Assembly (NCBI GenBank): GCA_049511115.1
Contig: JBEKYH010000267.1
Coordinates: 1-7,108 of the forward strand
Direction: 5' to 3'
DNA length: 7,108 bases
From: JBEKYH01 sp049511115
GTDB lineage: Bacteria; Planctomycetota; Phycisphaerae; Tepidisphaerales; Tepidisphaeraceae
A program made the position numbers and the translations under genes. Shown here piece after piece: positions 7,014-7,108 of the stretch. The notes under the pieces are model-generated. The model saw nothing but the letters and a program-made list of their open reading frames with translations. It had not been told where the DNA came from and did not search any database. The first letter of the stretch is position 1. Each line of letters opens with the position of its first letter.

Positions 7014-7108
7014 AAAATCGAGCCGATACCATTCATTGCCCCTCACCGCACGCTCAAGACAACATTTCCCGCCCATCGGTTAGCGGACAAATATTTGGCA
7101 TCGCCCAC

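Larger units (their letters stand above)
6722..7108. other. Gene-free upstream region (likely promoter and leader)
   Basis: This 387-base stretch to the right edge is visibly more AT-rich than the coding regions and carries no gene I can support. A 138-codon open frame on the minus strand (6660-7076) has no recognisable motif and runs into the start of the exported-protein gene in another frame. Besides the candidate promoter there is a small perfect inverted repeat, TCTAT-CAA-ATAGA (6853-6865). A second CAAATAG lies 48 bases away (6810-6816). No tRNA, riboswitch or strong hairpin was seen. Confidence 0.6.

Noticed and set aside
6660..7076. Minus-strand open frame of 138 codons upstream of the exported protein
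   Set aside because: No recognisable motif, and it overlaps the signal-peptide region of the exported protein in another frame. It lies in the AT-richer stretch where the promoter is expected.

Overview
The window is GC-rich bacterial DNA with four supported genes, one of them cut by the left edge. Probable source, by inference only: a Planctomycetota (Phycisphaerae-like) or similar environmental bacterium. The grounds are a large multi-membrane protein with a spermidine-synthase-like domain, an unrecognised alanine/glycine-rich secreted protein, weak use of Shine-Dalgarno sites, and a 'CACCACAGAGGA..CAGAGGA' type repeat. No marker gene fixes the taxonomy.

Layout. Bases 1-538 (+) encode the C-terminal third of a GspE/PilB-type secretion or pilus ATPase. 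Bases 539-661 separate this gene from a gene converging on it and hold a short repeat with three tandem 9-bp units. The rest is a minus-strand cluster transcribed right to left. It comprises an exported protein of unknown function (4916-6721), a Sad/YneI-type succinate-semialdehyde dehydrogenase (3546-4913, 2 bases after the previous stop) and a 953-residue membrane protein with a C-terminal spermidine-synthase-like domain (662-3523, 22 bases further on). The spacing indicates one operon. Bases 6722-7108 contain no convincing gene and are the likely promoter and leader region of this operon.

The most interesting element lies inside the 953-residue protein. Between its two homologous membrane halves, in the central loop, sits a segment of about 112 residues (236-347) that reads as the N-terminal domain of the replicative helicase DnaB, without any helicase ATPase domain. 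I know of no described reason for a DnaB-N fold to be embedded in a membrane-bound spermidine-synthase-like protein. The reading frame is continuous across both joins, so this looks like a genuine domain insertion.

Functional links among the three operon genes are uncertain. Succinate semialdehyde is an intermediate of putrescine/GABA breakdown and the membrane protein has a polyamine-synthase-like fold, so a polyamine theme is possible. However, the synthase-like domain has lost residues expected for amine binding, so this remains a guess.
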